This document shows positions 7,313 to 15,094 of a DNA stretch of 17,416 nt, piece after piece. The notes under the pieces were generated by a model that saw only the letters and a program-made list of their open reading frames with translations, had not been told where the DNA came from and ran no database searches. Source of the stretch: an uncultured Pseudomonadota bacterium (GTDB lineage: Bacteria > SAR324 > NAC60-12); NCBI GenBank assembly GCA_913052275.1, contig CAJXDX010000021.1, positions 1 to 17,416 on the forward strand. Reading direction: 5' to 3'. Position 1 is the stretch's first letter, and each line of letters starts with the position of its first letter. The translations under genes were made by a program, and so were the position numbers.

Positions 7313-10300
7313 TCAGGCAGCTTTGTTTTTCAGTGTTTCCAGTACTGCACGGTATTCGTGCGGCATCACTTTTACAAAGTTTCGTACTGTTTTATTCCAG
7401 TTTTCAAGCAATTGTCCTGCTCGTAAACTTCCTGTATTTTCCTGATGAAGTGTAATCCATTTGCGCAGCCAGAACTTTTCTTCAGCATCAGTCACATTTT
7501 CCAAAGCAACCATGCTGGAATTGCATTTTGATTCGAATTTTTGATTTTCATCAAAGACATAGGAAATTCCGCCGCTCATGCCTGCAGCAAAGTTTTTTCC
7601 AGTTTCCCCCAAGACGATCACGTTCCCTCCCGTCATGTATTCACAGCCATGGTCGCCTACACCTTCTACCACGGCGATTGCCCCACTGTTGCGGACAGCA
7701 AAACGTTCACCGGCAATGCCGCTGAAAAAAACTTCTCCTCCAGTTGCACCGTAAAGCACGGTATTTCCCACCAGAATATTTTTTTCTGCCCGAAAACTTG
7801 AATTTTTGGGTGGATAAATGATGAGCCTGCCTCCGCTCAAGCCTTTGCCGGTGTAATCGTTTGCATCGCCCTCCAGTTCCAATGTAACTCCATGGGCTAA
7901 GAATGCACCGAAACTTTGTCCTGCAGAACCCTGGAATTTGCAGTGTATTGTGTTATCAGGCAGGCCTTTTGCTCCATATCTTCTTGCAATTTCACTGCTC
8001 AACAATGTGCCAACAGCACGGTTAACATTGAAGATCGGCAGGGAAAATTTTACTGCTTTTTTTTGTTTCAAAGCCTTTGCAGATTTTTTAATTATCTTGT
8101 GGTCCAGTTGACTTTCCAGACCATGGTCTTGTTTCTGAGTACAATAAAGAGTGTCATCTTCTCCCAGCGGAACTTTATGCAGCACAGTTGACAAATTTAC
8201 TTTTCCTGCCTTCCAGTGCTTTATATCCTTGCGCTGAGTCAAAATATCTGTACGTCCGACCATTTCGTCAACTCTGCGAAAACCCAATTCAGCCATTATT
8301 TTGCGCAGTTCTTCTGCCACGAAAAAGAAATATTTGATTACATGTTCGGGCTTTCCTGTGAATTTTTTGCGCAGCTCCGGATTCTGAGTGGCAATCCCCA
8401 CCGGACAGGTGTTAAGGTGGCATTTGCGCATCATAACACAGCCGATAGCAACCAGTGGAATAGTCGAAAATCCATATTCTTCTGCCCCCAGCAAGGCTGC
8501 AACTGCTACGTCTCGACCTGTTTTAAGCTGGCCGTCAGTCTGCAATCTTACTCTTCCACGCAGCTGATTCAGCATCAATGTCTGGTGAGCTTCAGATATT
8601 CCCAGTTCCCATGGTACTCCGGCATGCTTTATTGAAGTTAAAGGAGATGCCCCCGTACCTCCATCGTGTCCTGCAATGGTGATGATATCCGCATGTGCTT
8701 TAGCCACTCCCGCAGCAATTGTACCCACTCCTGCTTCTGCAACCAGTTTAACATTGATTTTTGCTTCAGGATTTGAATTTTTGAGATCAAATATTAACTG
8801 GGCCAGGTCTTCGATTGAATAAATATCATGATGCGGAGGAGGTGAAATAAGTGTTACTCCTGGTATGGAATGGCGAACTTTTGCAATATCCTTACTAACT
8901 TTTGTTCCCGGCAGTTGTCCACCCTCACCGGGCTTTGCTCCCTGTGCGATTTTGATTTGAATTTCTGAGCAATTGACCAGGTAGTGGTTTGTTACCCCGA
9001 ACCGTCCGGAAGCAACCTGTTTGATGGCGCTGTGAGGCATATCTCCATTTTCCCGTTTGACATAACGTGCTGAGTCTTCCCCTCCTTCTCCACTGTTGCT
9101 TCGAGCGCCAATACTGTTCATCGCGACTGCTAAAGTCTCATGTGATTCTTTGCTGATCGATCCAAATGACATTGCGCCCGTGACAAACCTTTTAACGATT
9201 TCGGACGCAGGCTCTACATTTTTCAGCTTAATTGGTGTGGACTTTTTGAACTCAAACAAATTTCTTGGTGTTGAAAAACGCTGATTTTGGTCATTTACCA
9301 AACGAGAGAATTCGTCATATGCCTCCTGGCTGTTGGTGCGAACAGCTTTTTGCAAAGTGTTTGTCATCACAGGATTAATTTGATGAAATTCTCCGCGTCT
9401 ACGCCAATGATAAAAACCTCCTACAGGAAGGATATTGCTTGTATCCGGAGTTTCTTCCAAAGCCGTTTTATGCCTCAATAAGGTTTCCTGAGCAATCTCA
9501 TGTATACCAACTCCACTGATTCTGGATGGTGTTCCGGAAAAATGCTTTTCAACCAGATCCTCTTCAAGACCAATCGCTTCAAACACTTGAGCGCCCCTAT
9601 AACTTTGAATGGTGGAAATGCCCATTTTTGAAAAAACCTTAAACATCCCTTTGCGGATAGCGTTTAAATAATTCTGGTTAGCTTTTTCAAGAGTGAAATC
9701 TTTGGGCAAAGATTTTTGCCGAATAATATCTTCAAAAGTCTCAAACGCTAAATATGGATTGATTGCTCCAGCTCCGTAACCTACCAGCAAACAAAAATGC
9801 GCAATTTCTCGAGCTTCTCCGGTTTCAACAACTAATCCTGTCCTGTAGCGCTTACGTTTTCTAATCAAGTGGTGGTGCACTGCTCCAACAGCCAGCAAAG
9901 CTGGTATAGGAACTTTAGTCTTACCTGCACCACGGTCACTTAACACAAGCAAAACGCTGCCTGCATTGACTGCATCTTCTGCGTTTTTACAGAGATTTTG
10001 CAGGGCGCTGATAAATCCATCTATTCCCGTTTCTGCTTCAAAAAGCATGCTTAATGTTGCAGATTTAAAGTCCTGCTTGTCCAGTTCCTTGATTTGCTCA
10101 AGTTGTTCATTGCTCAGTATTGGATGGTCAAGTTTAAGCATTCTGGCATGTTCAGGCCCCGGGTCGAGTATATTTCTTTCATGACCCAATCGACTGGTAA
10201 GTGACATCACTAATTCCTCACGAATGGCATCAACAGGAGGATTGCTGACCTGTGCGAAAATCTGCTTGAAATAATCGTACAACAGTCTGGGATTATCCGA

Positions 10301-11809
10301 TAAGACAGCCAAAGGTGTATCATTGCCCATTGAACCTGCCGCTTCAGCACCATTTTCCATCATCGGAGTTAAGAGCAGGTTAAGATCCTCAGAAGTATAG
10401 CCGAAAATCTTTTGCCTCAGTAAAAGTGTATCAAAATCAGTTCTCCGGATTTGCTCAGGTTTTGGTAAATCAGACAGTTTCAATACATTTTCCTTGAGCC
10501 ATTTTGCATAAGGTTTTTTTCTGCATATTTCTGCTTTCAGTTCTTTATCATCAATTATGCGACCTTCTTCAGTATCAACTAAAAACATCCTTCCTGGCTG
10601 TAAACGGCCTTTGTAATGGACATTCTCCGGATCAATATGAACGGCTCCCACCTCGGATGCCATGATAACCAAATCATCTTTTGTTACCACATATCGTGAT
10701 GGCCTTAATCCGTTTCGATCAAGTATGGCTCCAATTTGAATACCGTTGGTAAAAGCAAGTGAGGCCGGGCCATCCCAGGGTTCCATTAAGTGTTCATGAT
10801 ACTCATAAAATGCCTGTTTTTCCGCGGTCATATCCGGATTATGCTCCCATGCTTCCGGAACCAGCATCATCATGGCATGAGCAGGTGTATAACCTGATTG
10901 GATCAGAAATTCGAAAACATTATCCATACAGGCAGAGTCGCTTCCTCTTGGAATAATGATAGGATAAAGTTCGCTGATATTTTCATATAATGGAGACTTT
11001 AAATTCGCACGCCTTCCTACCATCCGGTTGATATTGCCTCGCAATGTATTTATCTCACCGTTGTGTGCCAGGTTTCGAAAAGGCTGGACCAGGTCCCAGC
11101 GTGGAAAAGTGTTAGTGGGGAAACGTGTGTGTACCAGGGCCAGGGCACTTTGCATTCGTGAATCTGACAAATCAGGGAAGAAATGCTTCATTTGATCAGG
11201 GATCAGCATGCCTTTGTACACAATTGTTCTTGAAGACATGCTTGTAATAACGAAATCTTCTTCATCCTGCAGTGAGGAGCGGATGGCTTTACGTGTTACA
11301 TACAATTTATTTTCAAACAGATTCTGATCGAATTTCCCTTTTTGCTGATGGCTCACAAACAACTGCCGTATAACAGGCATAGATGACTTAGCCTGCTTAC
11401 CCACATATTCCATGTTAATTGGTACATTACGCCACCCCAGCAGCTCCAAGTCTTTTTCTACAATCTGGCTCTCAATCACCTCCCCGCAACGTTTCCTTGC
11501 ATAGGGATTTCGCGGAAGAAAAATTGAAGCAACTGCGTATTCTCCGGCTTCAGGCAAATTAATTCCGGAGCTTTTACACTCTTCAAGAAAAAATTGATGT
11601 GGAATTTGAATCATAATTCCTGAACCGTCACCTGTTTCCGGATCTGCACCAAGGGCTCCGCGGTGATTCAGATTGCATAGCAATCCCAACCCATGCTCTA
11701 TAATCCGGTGGGATTTGTGATTTTTTATATGAACCACAAATCCAACTCCACAGTTATCATGCTCGAATACAGGATCGTACAGCCCTTGCTTTTTTGGGTA
11801 TTTATTCAT
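7313..11809 (-). CDS. gltB: Glutamate synthase large subunit
   Basis: GOGAT alpha subunit converts glutamine plus 2-oxoglutarate to two glutamates, the main ammonium-assimilation route with glutamine synthetase. At 1498 residues it is full length. The nucleophile is C20 in HDNCGVGF; the first 19 residues are the propeptide expected to be removed to expose it. The class II amidotransferase domain runs to about 430, then the central domain. The FMN-binding synthase domain follows (about 850-1220, including the GEGGED and AGHDGGTGASPL segments). The 3Fe-4S cysteines are C1124, C1130 and C1135 in CVMMRKCHLNTC. The GXGXG beta-helix domain ends the protein (GQSFGAFLAHG, GDANDYTGKGLSGG). It is the first gene of the gltB-gltD operon. 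The 250-base leader shows no promoter I would commit to. Confidence 0.98.
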   Translation of the reverse strand: MNKYPKKQGLYDPVFEHDNCGVGFVVHIKNHKSHRIIEHGLGLLCNLNHRGALGADPETGDGSGIMIQIPHQFFLEECKSSGINLPEAGEYAVASIFLPRNPYARKRCGEVIESQIVEKDLELLGWRNVPINMEYVGKQAKSSMPVIRQLFVSHQQKGKFDQNLFENKLYVTRKAIRSSLQDEEDFVITSMSSRTIVYKGMLIPDQMKHFFPDLSDSRMQSALALVHTRFPTNTFPRWDLVQPFRNLAHNGEINTLRGNINRMVGRRANLKSPLYENISELYPIIIPRGSDSACMDNVFEFLIQSGYTPAHAMMMLVPEAWEHNPDMTAEKQAFYEYHEHLMEPWDGPASLAFTNGIQIGAILDRNGLRPSRYVVTKDDLVIMASEVGAVHIDPENVHYKGRLQPGRMFLVDTEEGRIIDDKELKAEICRKKPYAKWLKENVLKLSDLPKPEQIRRTDFDTLLLRQKIFGYTSEDLNLLLTPMMENGAEAAGSMGNDTPLAVLSDNPRLLYDYFKQIFAQVSNPPVDAIREELVMSLTSRLGHERNILDPGPEHARMLKLDHPILSNEQLEQIKELDKQDFKSATLSMLFEAETGIDGFISALQNLCKNAEDAVNAGSVLLVLSDRGAGKTKVPIPALLAVGAVHHHLIRKRKRYRTGLVVETGEAREIAHFCLLVGYGAGAINPYLAFETFEDIIRQKSLPKDFTLEKANQNYLNAIRKGMFKVFSKMGISTIQSYRGAQVFEAIGLEEDLVEKHFSGTPSRISGVGIHEIAQETLLRHKTALEETPDTSNILPVGGFYHWRRRGEFHQINPVMTNTLQKAVRTNSQEAYDEFSRLVNDQNQRFSTPRNLFEFKKSTPIKLKNVEPASEIVKRFVTGAMSFGSISKESHETLAVAMNSIGARSNSGEGGEDSARYVKRENGDMPHSAIKQVASGRFGVTNHYLVNCSEIQIKIAQGAKPGEGGQLPGTKVSKDIAKVRHSIPGVTLISPPPHHDIYSIEDLAQLIFDLKNSNPEAKINVKLVAEAGVGTIAAGVAKAHADIITIAGHDGGTGASPLTSIKHAGVPWELGISEAHQTLMLNQLRGRVRLQTDGQLKTGRDVAVAALLGAEEYGFSTIPLVAIGCVMMRKCHLNTCPVGIATQNPELRKKFTGKPEHVIKYFFFVAEELRKIMAELGFRRVDEMVGRTDILTQRKDIKHWKAGKVNLSTVLHKVPLGEDDTLYCTQKQDHGLESQLDHKIIKKSAKALKQKKAVKFSLPIFNVNRAVGTLLSSEIARRYGAKGLPDNTIHCKFQGSAGQSFGAFLAHGVTLELEGDANDYTGKGLSGGRLIIYPPKNSSFRAEKNILVGNTVLYGATGGEVFFSGIAGERFAVRNSGAIAVVEGVGDHGCEYMTGGNVIVLGETGKNFAAGMSGGISYVFDENQKFESKCNSSMVALENVTDAEEKFWLRKWITLHQENTGSLRAGQLLENWNKTVRNFVKVMPHEYRAVLETLKNKAA

Positions 11810-12042
11810 GTTGGAAACTACTGACGGTCGATAACCTCATGATTCTTTTTATGAGTTTCACTTGTTCTCACGGTTCTGTTACTTATTAGAAAAGGAGAAT
11901 GTAATCAGAATTTTATCAATAAAATAAAACTTAATATGTAATCTACAATACAGATTTTTAGACTTCAGACTGTAAATAGCAAAGTAGAACAGAAATCGGA
12001 TTCAAATTCAAGTTTTTCGAGCAATGATTCAATGCGGGAGAC

Positions 12043-12059
12043 TTATCTGATTCAGATAA
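12043..12059 (-). repeat. Perfect 7-bp inverted repeat right after yidC stop
   Basis: TTATCTG-ATT-CAGATAA forms a seven-base-pair stem with a three-base loop, directly abutting the yidC stop codon. No T-run follows on the leftward strand, and the stem is AT-rich. A transcript-end or stability role is possible but not shown. Confidence 0.4.
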
Positions 12060-13823
12060 TCAGTCCTGCATTTCAGGGGTTTTTATGCGGTTGATAATTT
12101 GCTGCTGGGCAATTGAAAGAACGTTGCTGGTTACCCAGTACATAGTCAGCCCGGAGGGGAAGGTGAAGGAAAACACAGTAAAAATAAACGGAAGCATCTG
12201 CATTATTTTTGCCTGTGTGGGGTCCATCATTGCAGTTTGGGGAGTCATTTTCTGTTGAATAAACATCGATACTCCCATCAACAGAGGAGTGATGCCCAGG
12301 CCATCAGGTTGTGACAAGTCACTAATCCAAAAAATGAAGGGCGCATGGCGCAGTTCAACGGCACTGGAAAGCGAACTGTAAAGTGCAAAAAAGACTGGAA
12401 TCTGGAGCAGCAAAGGCAGACAGCCGCCAAGAGGATTGACCTTGTTTTTTCGGTAAAGATCCATCATTTCCTTATTAAGCTTTTCTTTATTGTTCTTATA
12501 CTTTTCCTGCAGTTTCTTCATCCTTGGAGTCAGCTGCTGCATTCGCTTCATGCTTTTCATTCCTTTGTAAGTCAAAGGAAACAAAACCAGACGTACAATT
12601 ATTGTCAAAATTATGATTGCTACTCCGTAGTTACCAACTAATCCATAAATAAATCTGAGTAAATCTAGTAACGGCCCTGCAAGTACCTCGAGAGTCATGT
12701 CGTGAGACATTTCAAGTTTATATCCAAATTTAACCAGCTCTGCATCGGCCTTAGGGCCATAGTATAATTTAAAGTTGGACTCAACCTGCAGGTTTGGTTT
12801 TAAATCAGTAGGAGGGAGTGCAACACCGAAATACGGAGATAATTTTCTTTCTCCCCGTGCTTGAAATTGAGATTCAGGAAAGTACGTTCCTGCACGGAAA
12901 AATCCATTCCTCACCGGAGTTTCCGGAGCAACTGCTCCAATGAAATACTGGTCTTCCACTCCCAGCCATTTCATCATAGTCACAGTCAGCTCATTTTCGA
13001 TGTTGTCAGTACTTTCGGTTTGCAGGCTTTCATCGAAAAAGAATACAGGTCCTTCGTGCGAAACCTGGTGCATTCCTCCACCGTTATCAGAAAGTCTCTG
13101 TTCCCCGAAAAAGTACAGGGCTTTGAGAGGTTTTATTTCCCCTGAACGGTTGATCAGCTGCACGCTGTAGTTCAGGATGTAGCTGTCTGGTACTGTCTCA
13201 AATGTCTTAATCATTTGGATTCCATTCACGATAGGAGAGGTAAGCTTCAGTGTGGGATTACCGTTTTTCCCATCATACACTGCATAGTCCTCGCTGGCAG
13301 CAAATACTGTCTTTCGAAACAGCGATGTGGTGTTTGGGTCACCTTTAAATTCCTGAAAAAAAGGAGGTATTTCATCCAGGTGATTGCCAAACATCTGTAC
13401 TCGATTCTCCTCAGTAACTTCATCCTTATAATCAGGACCCAGAAAGCTGGTCAGAAATGGGAACCAGGTACTCAAAGTAAGACGGGGCTTGGTATGTTTA
13501 AAATTCTTTAATTGCAGGCTTTTGCCTATTCCGCCTCGTGTATCCAGCACAAGCCGATAATTATCATTTTCAAGGATAACTTCTTTGGATTGCAAACTGC
13601 TGTCAACTTCAGCAATTGATGTCAAGGTTGAAGCAGTTGAAAGTGTGGAACTTTCGTCTTCAAACTCTTTTGATTCAGGCCTGTCTTTAATATTTGCCTG
13701 ATCTTCCTGTTCAACACTATCTGCATATTCCCTCGGTGGTGGTTCTGGAGGAGGAAAAACAGTGTACCAGATAACCATGATTGCACCTGAGAGAACAACT
13801 GCCAGAAGAGTGTTTTTGTCCAT
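12060..13823 (-). CDS. yidC: Membrane protein insertase YidC
   Basis: YidC inserts and folds inner-membrane proteins, alone or with SecYEG. The 587-residue length and the large soluble region between the first and second membrane segments (about 25-380) identify the Gram-negative type with a periplasmic P1 domain. The N-terminal anchor is at about 5-22 (LLAVVLSGAIMVIWYTVF). The conserved C-terminal half starts near residue 385, with the essential hydrophilic-groove arginine at about R411 (IIVRLVLFPLTYKG). It continues with the basic coiled-coil loop (KSMKRMQQLTPRMKKL) and the last membrane segments (LPFIFTVFSFTFPSGLTMYW). It is the last gene of the rpmH-rnpA-yidD-yidC cluster, 15 bases after yidD. 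The ATG lacks an evident ribosome-binding site. Confidence 0.97.
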   Translation of the reverse strand: MDKNTLLAVVLSGAIMVIWYTVFPPPEPPPREYADSVEQEDQANIKDRPESKEFEDESSTLSTASTLTSIAEVDSSLQSKEVILENDNYRLVLDTRGGIGKSLQLKNFKHTKPRLTLSTWFPFLTSFLGPDYKDEVTEENRVQMFGNHLDEIPPFFQEFKGDPNTTSLFRKTVFAASEDYAVYDGKNGNPTLKLTSPIVNGIQMIKTFETVPDSYILNYSVQLINRSGEIKPLKALYFFGEQRLSDNGGGMHQVSHEGPVFFFDESLQTESTDNIENELTVTMMKWLGVEDQYFIGAVAPETPVRNGFFRAGTYFPESQFQARGERKLSPYFGVALPPTDLKPNLQVESNFKLYYGPKADAELVKFGYKLEMSHDMTLEVLAGPLLDLLRFIYGLVGNYGVAIIILTIIVRLVLFPLTYKGMKSMKRMQQLTPRMKKLQEKYKNNKEKLNKEMMDLYRKNKVNPLGGCLPLLLQIPVFFALYSSLSSAVELRHAPFIFWISDLSQPDGLGITPLLMGVSMFIQQKMTPQTAMMDPTQAKIMQMLPFIFTVFSFTFPSGLTMYWVTSNVLSIAQQQIINRIKTPEMQD

Positions 13824-13838
13824 TTTATTAGAAGAGAA

Positions 13839-14189
13839 TCAGTTATTTTCAGATAACTCCACACATTCAGTATCGGAAAGATCTGCACCAGGGACCGCAT
13901 CAAATCCCCCAGGATGAAACGGGTTACATTTCAATAATCTCAGAAAGCTCAGGTAAGTAGCCCTGCAAAAACCCAGTTTTTGGTATGATTCCAGAGCATA
14001 TTGTGAACAGCTGGGGTAAAATCTGCAGGAAGCAGGTAAAAAAGGAGAAATCCAATACCGATAGCCCTTGATTAATTTCACACTGAAATGGCTAATGATA
14101 TTGCTCTTTTTATTGTGATCAGAGATTTTGCAAGAAGTCGTAAGGATTGACGCCACCGGACTTTGCAACGCATGTTCCGGTTCAGTCAC
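13839..14189 (-). CDS. yidD: Membrane protein insertion efficiency factor YidD
   Basis: YidD is a small membrane-associated protein that aids YidC-dependent insertion. The diagnostic core is at residues 37-100: VKLIKGYRYWISPFLPASCRFYPSCSQYA, then LLKCNPFHPGGFDAVP, with C55, C61 and C88. The frame opens with a GTG that overlaps the end of rnpA by eight bases, giving a 116-residue protein with about 36 residues before the core. Many YidDs lack such a leader and are 70-90 residues, so a later GTG at residue 37 (VKLIKGYRYW) is an alternative start. Gene order rnpA-yidD-yidC is the usual one. Start uncertain, identity firm. Confidence 0.92.
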   Translation of the reverse strand: MTEPEHALQSPVASILTTSCKISDHNKKSNIISHFSVKLIKGYRYWISPFLPASCRFYPSCSQYALESYQKLGFCRATYLSFLRLLKCNPFHPGGFDAVPGADLSDTECVELSENN

Positions 14190-14544
14190 AGGATTCCTTG
14201 TTTAAGCTGTTGAAAAGCCCTTTTACATGTTGCAGGACATAAGAATAGTCCAGGGGATTCTTTGGCGGACTGGTTACGAAAAAACAAAAATCATAGGAGG
14301 AATTTAACATTGATCGCTTCTGGCGGATTGCTTCCCTTAATAAACGCTTTATGCGATTACGGCAAGGTGCATTGCCTGCATTTTTTCTGACGGATATTGA
14401 AAAGCGGCTGGAGACAACTTTTGCTTTTTTATATTTGACCCCGATCACTCCCAATGATTTATACACACCGTTTTCGAAAACCTCCCGAATAATTCGGCTT
14501 TGATTCAGCCTGACCGTTTTCGGAAAAGTTTGATTCATGATCAT
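14182..14544 (-). CDS. rnpA: Ribonuclease P protein component
   Basis: RnpA is the protein cofactor of the RNase P ribozyme, which trims the 5' leader of tRNA precursors. The 120-residue protein is basic, as expected. The RNR signature is at residues 62-64 within CRNRIKRLLREA, the RNA-contacting helix. The upstream FSISVRKNAGNAP strand is typical. The start may be either of two nearby ATGs (14544 or 14538). The first overlaps the rpmH stop by three bases (ATGA), so rpmH and rnpA are translationally coupled. The 3' end overlaps yidD by eight bases. Confidence 0.95.
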   Translation of the reverse strand: MIMNQTFPKTVRLNQSRIIREVFENGVYKSLGVIGVKYKKAKVVSSRFSISVRKNAGNAPCRNRIKRLLREAIRQKRSMLNSSYDFCFFVTSPPKNPLDYSYVLQHVKGLFNSLNKESCD

Positions 14545-14675
14545 GCACTAAGACGTTTACGGCCTTTTGCTCTTCTGCGGTTAATGATTTTGCGGCCTCC
14601 GGGAGTTGCCATTCTTGCCCGGAAACCATGATTTTTCTTTCGGCGCCGATTGTTTGGCTGGAAAGTACGTTTCAT
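14541..14675 (-). CDS. rpmH: Ribosomal protein L34
   Basis: This 44-residue, very basic protein is bL34 of the large ribosomal subunit. It begins MKRTFQPNNRRRKKNHGFRA and ends with a RRAKGRKRLSA tail, matching the family along its whole length. It starts the rpmH-rnpA-yidD-yidC cluster and overlaps rnpA by four bases. In many bacteria dnaA lies upstream of rpmH. Here a flagellin gene is divergent instead. No strong ribosome-binding site precedes the ATG. Confidence 0.97.
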   Translation of the reverse strand: MKRTFQPNNRRRKKNHGFRARMATPGGRKIINRRRAKGRKRLSA

Positions 14676-14699
14676 AGGTTTCTGACTAAAACAATAAAG

Positions 14700-14718
14700 T
14701 ATTTATTATTAATAAATA
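14700..14718. repeat. Perfect AT-only palindrome in the rpmH leader
   Basis: TATTTATTA-T-TAATAAATA is a perfect nine-base inverted repeat with a one-base centre, made only of A and T. It lies 25-43 bases before the rpmH start. It could be an operator or simply low-complexity DNA. Confidence 0.45.
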
Positions 14719-14719
14719 A

Positions 14720-14748
14720 AACACACCATTTGAACTCATTATTGTCAA
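14720..14748 (-). promoter_or_regulatory. Candidate sigma-70 promoter for rpmH
   Basis: A perfect TTGACA -35 hexamer occurs on the leftward strand at 14748-14743. With a 17-base spacer the -10 would be the poor TGTGTT (14725-14720). A slightly longer spacer gives TTTTAT. The position, roughly 45-70 bases before rpmH, is suitable. Confidence 0.35.
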
Positions 14749-14947
14749 GAATTCAAGCTTTAATGATGTATCAGGCAGGGATTTGAATCCGCATGCACTT
14801 TTCATGTTTGATTTTGATGGGAATGCACCTGCAGCAGCAAGTTCATATCAAAGTACAGAATCTTGTCCGTTTCTTGTTTAAAAAATGCCATGCAACTGTG
14901 CTTAATTATATATGCCTGCACAACACTCAACGCGGTTGAAATAGTGT

Positions 14948-14974
14948 TAAAGAAAAAATGTTAAGTTCCGATAA
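14948..14974 (+). promoter_or_regulatory. Sigma-28 (FliA) promoter, upstream copy
   Basis: TAAA (14948-14951), exactly 15 bases, then TCCGATAA (14967-14974), matches the flagellar consensus TAAA-N15-GCCGATAA at 11 of 12 positions. It is about 120 bases before the flagellin start. Confidence 0.85.
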
Positions 14975-15022
14975 TGGTAAGAACTGCGAAAAATATTTAG
15001 ATACATGGTGCGCAGTCTTAGT

Positions 15023-15049
15023 TAAAGAAATGTAACTTTGTACCGATAA
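15023..15049 (+). promoter_or_regulatory. Sigma-28 (FliA) promoter, proximal copy
   Basis: TAAA (15023-15026), exactly 15 bases, then ACCGATAA (15042-15049), again 11 of 12 consensus positions. Transcription would start near 15056, leaving a leader of about 40 bases. This copy is 75 bases from the upstream one and shares flanking sequence (GTTAAAGAAA before, ATAA(T)-G-AAGAA after). Confidence 0.88.
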
Positions 15050-15094
15050 TAGGACAAGAAATCCATAATGTTGAGCAATTAGTAAATAATTATC

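Larger units (their letters stand above)
14676..15094. other. 419-base divergent intergenic region between rpmH and flagellin
   Basis: The left part holds a candidate rpmH promoter and an AT palindrome. The right part holds two sigma-28 promoters for flagellin. Between about 14750 and 14940 I see no gene, tRNA or clear structure. There is no DnaA-box cluster here, and only one exact TTATACACA (14459-14467) nearby, inside rnpA, so I do not call an origin. Confidence 0.6.

Noticed and set aside
14459..14467. Exact DnaA box TTATACACA as sign of a replication origin
   Set aside because: It is single, lies within rnpA coding sequence, and no further boxes or AT-rich unwinding element cluster nearby.
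14771..14800. Possible tRNA T-arm-like GGGATTTGAATCCGC
   Set aside because: No acceptor stem, anticodon arm or D-arm can be built around it.
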